Source of the DNA: Actinomycetota bacterium
GTDB taxonomy: Bacteria > Actinomycetota > Actinomycetes > Propionibacteriales > Propionibacteriaceae
Assembly (NCBI GenBank): GCA_016213595.1
Contig: JACRAA010000123.1
Location: forward strand, 1-8,654
DNA length: 8,654 nt
Direction: 5' to 3'
The notes beneath the pieces are model-generated. The model had not been told where the DNA came from, ran no database searches, and saw only the letters and a list, made by a program, of their open reading frames with translations. The position numbers and the translations under genes are program-made. This document shows positions 5,089-8,654 of the stretch, in pieces. Numbering within the stretch: position 1 is the first letter of the stretch; every line of letters starts with the position of its first letter.

Positions 5089-6462
5089 TCAGAAGGCGCC
5101 CAGCTCGTACACGGGCACCACGTACCCGGTCGCCTCCAGCTTCGACAGGTCCAGGGTGCTGCGGGCCGGACGCGGCGCGATGTGGCCCTTGCCGGCGTAG
5201 TACGCCTCGGTCGAGACAGGCGTCACGTCGTCCGCCGACCGCCCCTGGGCCACGAACACCGCCTTGGCGATGTCCGCCCAGCTGACCTCGGCCCCGCCAT
5301 CGGTGCAGTTGTATGTCCCGTACGGCGCCTTGGTCCTGACGAGGTACGCGATCGCCGCCGCGAGGTTCGCCGTGTGCGTCAGGCGCCCGACCTGGTCGTC
5401 GACGACGCTCGGGGAGACGCCCCGGGCGGCGAGATCCGCCATCGTACGGAGGAAGTTCTTGCCGTCGCCGACGACCCAGCTCGTACGGAGCAGGTAGTGG
5501 CGCGGGCTCACGGACACTGCGAGGTCGCCAGCCGCCTTCGACTGCCCGTACACGCTCAACGGCGCCAGGTCGTCGTCCTCCCGCCAACCGCTCTTCGTGC
5601 CGTCGAACACGTAGTCGCTCGACACGTGCACGAGCGTCTGCCGATGCCTGGCCGCGATCCGGGCGAGCATCGCCGGTACGGTCGCGTTGGCCTTCCACGC
5701 CCCTGCCCGGCCGTCGGGCGTCTCGGCGCCGTCGACGTTCGTCCACGCGGCCGCGTTGAGGACGAGGTCGAACTCCGCCCACGGCCACGCCTCGACCTGT
5801 GCGGCGTCGGTGAGGTCGAGCTCGTCCAGGTCGACGCTCGTCGCGTCGGGGAACTCGACGGCGAGCGCACGCCCGAGCTGGCCCTTGCCGCCGAGGATGA
5901 GCGTCTTGAGCGGTGGTACGTGCTTGGCATCGGCCAGCCGCGGGTGCGCGAGGTCCTTCTCGGAGATCTGCACCTCGGACAGGGGGATCGGCCACGGGAT
6001 CGCGACGGTCTCGTCCGCCAGGTTCACGTACGAGTACTCGTTGATGTGCGCGGGCGACCAGTGGTCGTTGACGAGGTAGCTGTACGTGACGTTCTCGGTG
6101 AGCGTCTGGTACGCGTTGCCGACCCCGCGCGGCACGAACACGGCGACCGACTCGTCGACCTCGGTGGTGAACACCGTCCCGTACCCGGGCCCCTCGCGCA
6201 GGTCGACCCATGCGCCGAAGTAGCGACCCTGCGCCGACGACACGAACTTGTCCCACGGCTCCGCGTGGATGCCGCGCGTCGTGCCGATCTCGGCGTTGAA
6301 CGACATGTTGTTCTGTACCGGGCCGAAGTCGGGCAGTCCCAGCGCGGTCATCTTGTGGCGCTGCCAGTTCTCCTTGAACCAGCCACGGTTGTCGCCGTGC
6401 ACGACGAGGCGGACGACGAGCATCCCCTCGATGGGCGTCGTCTCGACGCTCAGCTCACTCAT
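5089..6462 (-). CDS. rmlCD: Fused dTDP-4-dehydrorhamnose 3,5-epimerase / dTDP-4-dehydrorhamnose reductase
   Basis: 457-residue bifunctional cytosolic enzyme for the last two steps to dTDP-L-rhamnose. Residues about 1-175 are an RmlC cupin: GDNRGWF (23-29), RGIH with Arg63 and catalytic His66, Lys72, the PRGVGNAYQTL turn (111-121), Tyr129, and the closing SEKD with Asp170. His66, Tyr129 and Asp170 match the catalytic His, Tyr and Asp of classical RmlC. The His of the classical P-x-G-F-A-H-G-F turn is Asn116 here. Residues about 184-457 are RmlD, an NAD(P)H-dependent short-chain-dehydrogenase fold: GGKGQLG (191-197), LNAAAWTNVDGAE (235-247), SSDYVFDG (281-288) and Y-G-Q-S-K with Tyr305 and Lys309. 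Such fusions are known in Actinobacteria, e.g. Corynebacterium. The ATG at 6462 follows the rmlB stop by 3 nt, so the two are probably translationally coupled. A dyad element follows the stop. Confidence 0.95.
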   Translation of the reverse strand: MSELSVETTPIEGMLVVRLVVHGDNRGWFKENWQRHKMTALGLPDFGPVQNNMSFNAEIGTTRGIHAEPWDKFVSSAQGRYFGAWVDLREGPGYGTVFTTEVDESVAVFVPRGVGNAYQTLTENVTYSYLVNDHWSPAHINEYSYVNLADETVAIPWPIPLSEVQISEKDLAHPRLADAKHVPPLKTLILGGKGQLGRALAVEFPDATSVDLDELDLTDAAQVEAWPWAEFDLVLNAAAWTNVDGAETPDGRAGAWKANATVPAMLARIAARHRQTLVHVSSDYVFDGTKSGWREDDDLAPLSVYGQSKAAGDLAVSVSPRHYLLRTSWVVGDGKNFLRTMADLAARGVSPSVVDDQVGRLTHTANLAAAIAYLVRTKAPYGTYNCTDGGAEVSWADIAKAVFVAQGRSADDVTPVSTEAYYAGKGHIAPRPARSTLDLSKLEATGYVVPVYELGAF

Positions 6463-6465
6463 CGG

Positions 6466-7464
6466 TCACTGACCCGTCTTGGCGTACTTGGCCTCGGTGG
6501 CCTCCTTGGCGGGGCGCCACCACGACTCGTTGTCCCGGTACCAGTCGATCGTGGCGCTGAGGCCCTCCGTGAAGTTGCGGTACGTCGGGGTCCAGCCGAG
6601 CTCCGCACGCAGCTTCGACGAGTCGATCGCGTACCGCATGTCGTGGCCCGGACGGTCCGCGACGAGGTCGTACGCGTCCGACGGCTGCCCGAGCAGCTCG
6701 AGGATCGCCTCGATGACCTCCTTGTTGTTCTTCTCGCCGTCGGCGCCGATGAGGTACGTCTCGCCGACCCGGCCCTTGTTGAGGATCGTCCACACGGCCG
6801 AGTTGTGGTCGTCGACGTGGATCCAGTCTCGGACGTTCTCGCCCCTGCCGTACAGCTTGGGCCGCAGCCCGGACAGCACGTTCGTGATCTGGCGCGGGAT
6901 GAACTTCTCGATGTGCTGGTACGGCCCGTAGTTGTTCGAGCAGTTGGAGATCGTGGCCCTGACGCCGAACGAGCGGACCCACGCGCGGACGAGCAGGTCG
7001 GAGGCGCCCTTGCTCGACGAGTACGGGCTCGAGGGGTTGTACGACGTGGTCTCGTGGAACCGCTCCGGGTCGTCGAGCTCGAGGTCGCCGTACACCTCGT
7101 CGGTGGAGATGTGGTGGAAGCGCGTGTCGTGCTTCCGGGCGGCCTGGAGGAGCGTGTACGTGCCGATGATGTTGGTCTGTACGAACGGCCACGGGTTGTT
7201 GAGCGAGTTGTCGTTGTGGGACTCGGCAGCGAAGTGGACGACGGCGTCGGCATCGGCGACGAGACGGTCGACGAGCCCGGCGTCGCAGATGTCACCGACC
7301 ACGAGCTCGACCCGGTCGGACGGCAGGTCGGCGAGGGAGTCCTCGTTGCCCGCGTACGTGAGCTTGTCCAGGACGACCACCGAGACGTCGGTGTTGGCCA
7401 TGAGCCAGCGGACGAAGTTTGAGCCGATGAAGCCGGCGCCGCCGGTCACGAGGAGCCTCTGCAT
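6466..7464 (-). CDS. rmlB: dTDP-glucose 4,6-dehydratase
   Basis: 332-residue NAD+-dependent extended short-chain dehydrogenase that converts dTDP-D-glucose to dTDP-4-dehydro-6-deoxy-D-glucose, the second step of dTDP-L-rhamnose synthesis. Motifs in order: Rossmann GGAGFIG (8-14), LDKLTYAGN (32-40), the HFAAESH strand (77-83), HISTDEVYG with the dehydratase triad residues Thr121, Asp122 and Glu123, YSSSK with catalytic Tyr148 and Lys152, NNYGPYQ (177-183) and RDWIHVDDH (212-220). The length is typical of the family. ATG 7464 is chosen because the Rossmann strand starts directly after it; the frame is open upstream but runs into the divergent rmlA promoter and coding region. A TAGTGT hexamer ends 7 nt before the ATG and there is no Shine-Dalgarno sequence, suggesting leaderless expression. 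It is first gene of a two-gene operon with rmlCD. Confidence 0.97.
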   Translation of the reverse strand: MQRLLVTGGAGFIGSNFVRWLMANTDVSVVVLDKLTYAGNEDSLADLPSDRVELVVGDICDAGLVDRLVADADAVVHFAAESHNDNSLNNPWPFVQTNIIGTYTLLQAARKHDTRFHHISTDEVYGDLELDDPERFHETTSYNPSSPYSSSKGASDLLVRAWVRSFGVRATISNCSNNYGPYQHIEKFIPRQITNVLSGLRPKLYGRGENVRDWIHVDDHNSAVWTILNKGRVGETYLIGADGEKNNKEVIEAILELLGQPSDAYDLVADRPGHDMRYAIDSSKLRAELGWTPTYRNFTEGLSATIDWYRDNESWWRPAKEATEAKYAKTGQ

Positions 7465-7470
7465 GGCCGA

Positions 7471-7476
7471 TACACT
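7471..7476 (+). promoter_or_regulatory. Putative -10 box of rmlA
   Basis: TACACT fits TANNNT and would start an rmlA leader of about 43 nt that includes the strong ribosome binding site. It overlaps, on the opposite strand, the proposed rmlB -10 box (7472-7477). The -35 would fall inside the start of rmlB, where no good hexamer is seen. Confidence 0.4.
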
Positions 7477-7477
7477 A
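7472..7477 (-). promoter_or_regulatory. Putative -10 box of rmlB-rmlCD, leaderless arrangement
   Basis: TAGTGT fits TANNNT and is followed by 7 nt and the rmlB ATG. No ribosome binding site lies between, so the mRNA probably starts at or next to the A of ATG. It shares bases with the rmlA -10 box on the other strand. Confidence 0.5.
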
Positions 7478-7492
7478 GCCCGCGCCGACGCT

Positions 7493-7503
7493 GACACGGT
7501 GTC
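7493..7503. promoter_or_regulatory. Palindrome in the rmlA/rmlB divergent region, possible operator
   Basis: GACAC-G-GTGTC is a perfect 5-1-5 inverted repeat. It overlaps where the rmlB -35 should be and lies in the proposed rmlA leader, so a protein bound here could affect both directions. Only one copy is seen and no regulator gene is adjacent; chance is a real possibility for a site this short. Confidence 0.3.
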
Positions 7504-7513
7504 TCCGCCGGGC

Positions 7514-7520
7514 AAGGAGG
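7514..7520 (+). promoter_or_regulatory. Strong ribosome binding site of rmlA
   Basis: AAGGAGG, a near-perfect Shine-Dalgarno match, ends 5 nt before the GTG at 7526. It fixes that start and contrasts with the divergent rmlB, which has none. Confidence 0.85.
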
Positions 7521-7525
7521 TCGAC

Positions 7526-8395
7526 GTGAAGGGGATCATCCTCGCTGGTGGAGCCGGCACCCGGCTCAATCCGTTGACGATCGGGTCGAGCAAGCAGATG
7601 CTCCCCGTGTACGACAAGCCGATGATCTACTACCCGCTGTCCACGCTCATGCTGGCGGGGATCCGGGACGTCCTCGTCATCTCCACCCCGACGGACAGCC
7701 CGGCGTTCCAGCGGCTGCTCGGCGACGGCGCGCAGTGGGGCATGTCGATCACCTACGCCATCCAGCCGTCGCCCGACGGCCTCGCGCAGGCGTTCGTGCT
7801 GGGCCGCGCCCATGTCGGCGGCGACAAGTCCGCTCTGGTGCTCGGCGACAACCTCTTCTACGGACGCGGGCTCGGCACGCAGCTGCGTGGCCTGGCCGAC
7901 GTCGAGGGCGCCTCCATCTTCGGCTATTGGGTGGCCGACCCCACGGGCTACGGCGTCGTCGAGGTCGACGAGGGCGGTACGGCGCTGTCCATCGAGGAGA
8001 AGCCTGCGCACCCGAAGTCGCACTGGGCCGTACCTGGGCTGTACTTCTACGACGAGCGGGTCTGCGACTACGCGGCGGACCTCCAGCCGTCGGCGCGCGG
8101 CGAGTACGAGATCACCGACCTCAACCGCGTGTACCTTGAGGAGGGCGACCTCAAGGTGTCCCTGCTGCCGCGCGGTACGGCGTGGCTGGACACCGGTACG
8201 TTCGACTCCCTCTCTGAGGCCGGCGAGTTCGTGCGCACGATGCAGAAGCGCACCGGGCTCCTCGTGGGCTCCCCCGAGGAGATCGCCTGGCGCAACGGCT
8301 TCATCGACACCGAGCAGCTCCTGGCCCAGGCGGACGCCCTCGGCAAGTCCGGCTACGGCACGTACCTGCGCACGATCATCGCCCAGGAGGCCTGA
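7526..8395 (+). CDS. rmlA: Glucose-1-phosphate thymidylyltransferase
   Basis: 289-residue cytosolic nucleotidyltransferase that joins glucose-1-phosphate and dTTP to give dTDP-glucose, the first and usually feedback-controlled step of dTDP-L-rhamnose synthesis. Motifs in order: GGAGTRLNPLT (8-18), SKQMLPVYDKPMIYYPLSTLM (22-42, with Lys24), LGDNLFYG (106-113, metal-binding Asp108), the sugar-contacting IEEKP (156-160), GLYFYD (171-176), YEITDLNR (194-201) and WLDTGT (220-225, metal-binding Asp222). Length and order match the RmlA family throughout. GTG 7526 is chosen because AAGGAGG is 5 nt before it and the mature N-terminus VKGIILAGG fits the family; the frame is open much further upstream but only as antisense to rmlB. 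It is transcribed divergently from rmlB-rmlCD, which together complete the pathway. Gly-Thr is written GGT-ACG at three places (7975, 8174 and 8194), which adds to the GTAC-rich word use of the window. Confidence 0.97.
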   Translation: MKGIILAGGAGTRLNPLTIGSSKQMLPVYDKPMIYYPLSTLMLAGIRDVLVISTPTDSPAFQRLLGDGAQWGMSITYAIQPSPDGLAQAFVLGRAHVGGDKSALVLGDNLFYGRGLGTQLRGLADVEGASIFGYWVADPTGYGVVEVDEGGTALSIEEKPAHPKSHWAVPGLYFYDERVCDYAADLQPSARGEYEITDLNRVYLEEGDLKVSLLPRGTAWLDTGTFDSLSEAGEFVRTMQKRTGLLVGSPEEIAWRNGFIDTEQLLAQADALGKSGYGTYLRTIIAQEA

Positions 8396-8438
8396 GGCCG
8401 GTCGGGCCTTGGGGCCCCGCTTCGCGGGCGGAACCCGC
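8395..8438 (+). terminator. Cluster of GC hairpins behind rmlA, U-less terminator candidate
   Basis: Directly after the stop are overlapping short stems: AGGCC/GGCCT (8395-8399 with 8405-8409), GGGCC/GGCCC (8404-8408 with 8413-8417, loop TTGG), CCCGC/GCGGG (8416-8420 with 8424-8428) and GCGGG/CCCGC (8424-8428 with 8434-8438). Several are mutually exclusive. There is no T-tract, only a short CTCTTTG at 8448-8454. It plausibly separates rmlA from the next gene. Confidence 0.35.
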
Positions 8439-8486
8439 CTCCCTGAGCTCTTTGCCAGAACGCCGATGCGGCGCACAGCGGATCGC

Positions 8487-8492
8487 TAGCAT
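8487..8492 (+). promoter_or_regulatory. Possible -10 box of the exported-protein gene
   Basis: TAGCAT fits TANNNT about 53 nt before the GTG start, leaving a leader of roughly 46 nt that contains GAAGGG at 8533-8538. No -35 match is found at the usual distance, so support is weak. Confidence 0.25.
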
Positions 8493-8544
8493 CGCAGCGG
8501 AATCCGGCCGCACCCATCTCGCGGTCGCACGTGAAGGGCTCGTC

Positions 8545-8654
8545 GTGAGGCACGCTACGTACGGATGGCGCGCCTTGGCGTGCCAGGTCATCGCACTCTC
8601 CATGGTCGCTCTGGGCCTCGTCGTCGTGGCGCCGCCCGCGCACGCGGTGGCCGA
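8545..8654 (+). CDS. N-terminus of an exported protein (signal peptide only), cut by window edge
   Basis: Thirty-six complete codons are visible. They read as a Sec-type signal peptide: a short basic N-region (start, Arg, His ... Trp, Arg), a hydrophobic core (about residues 10-29, including VIALSMVALGLVVV) and a PPAHA ending with an A-H-A signal-peptidase I site near residue 34. GAAGGG lies 6 nt before GTG 8545, supporting this start; the other nearby GTG (8531) runs into a stop after five codons. Nothing of the mature protein is present, so its function cannot be named. It follows rmlA on the same strand after 149 bp and probably has its own promoter. Other starts, such as the ATG at codon 20, would shorten the signal sequence too much. 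Confidence 0.7.
   Translation, partial: MRHATYGWRALACQVIALSMVALGLVVVAPPAHAVA

Noticed and set aside
4843..7422. Plus-strand open frame of 859 codons, the longest in the window
   Set aside because: It is antisense to rmlCD and rmlB, whose motifs are complete and unmistakable. Its translation is Arg/Val/Asp-rich low-complexity sequence, as expected opposite GC-rich coding frames.
8395..8438. Classical Rho-independent terminator behind rmlA
   Set aside because: The stems are short and mutually exclusive and there is no T-tract, so it is kept only as a weak U-less candidate.
8353..8643. Minus-strand small open frame overlapping the exported-protein gene start
   Set aside because: It has no recognisable domain, lies opposite a convincing signal peptide with its own ribosome binding site, and overlaps the end of rmlA.

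Overview
The window is a high-GC (roughly 70%), densely packed chromosomal segment from an actinobacterium. The evidence is strong third-position G/C, GTG starts, TANNNT -10 boxes directly before start codons, a DUF559-type protein of the kind common in Actinobacteria, and a dTDP-rhamnose pathway in which RmlC and RmlD are fused, an arrangement known from Actinobacteria such as Corynebacterium. I lean towards a Nocardioides/Aeromicrobium-like member of the Propionibacteriales, but nothing here proves the genus.

Left part (1-4898), all genes on the minus strand. In transcription order from right to left they are: an orphan AbiEi-like/DUF559 nuclease-fold protein (4898-4083), a transglutaminase-like cysteine peptidase-fold protein (3922-3023), a two-module VOC/glyoxalase-like protein (2924-2199), a fused threonine/serine exporter of the ThrE type (2013-676), and pyridoxamine 5'-phosphate oxidase PdxH (588 to beyond the left edge). 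Most look like single-gene units. They are separated by 90-190 bp, several have a -10-like hexamer exactly 6 nt before the start codon (leaderless pattern), and three are followed within a few bases of the stop by a hairpin or a repeat array.

Right part (5089-8395): a compact dTDP-L-rhamnose locus. rmlB and the rmlC-rmlD fusion form a coupled minus-strand operon (3 nt between stop and start). rmlA is divergent on the plus strand, with a 61 bp shared promoter region. Together the three genes encode all four enzymes from glucose-1-phosphate plus dTTP to dTDP-L-rhamnose, the donor for rhamnose in cell-wall and surface glycans. After rmlA comes the beginning of a gene for an exported protein (8545 to beyond the right edge), of which only the signal peptide is visible.

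Non-coding structure is the least ordinary part: (i) two 74-bp imperfect dyad elements, one on each side of the DUF559 gene, each just behind a stop codon, sharing a conserved right arm and showing one compensatory base-pair change; (ii) a perfectly phased array of five 22-bp tandem repeats directly after the VOC gene stop and upstream of the thrE-like gene; (iii) a symmetric -10 region between rmlA and rmlB with an adjacent 11-bp palindrome. No rRNA, tRNA, CRISPR array, transposase or phage gene was seen. No stretch over 300 bases lacks a gene; the longest gaps are 185-190 bp. I found no clear case for a wholly new multi-gene system; the dyad elements and the 22-bp array are the best candidates for something undescribed.
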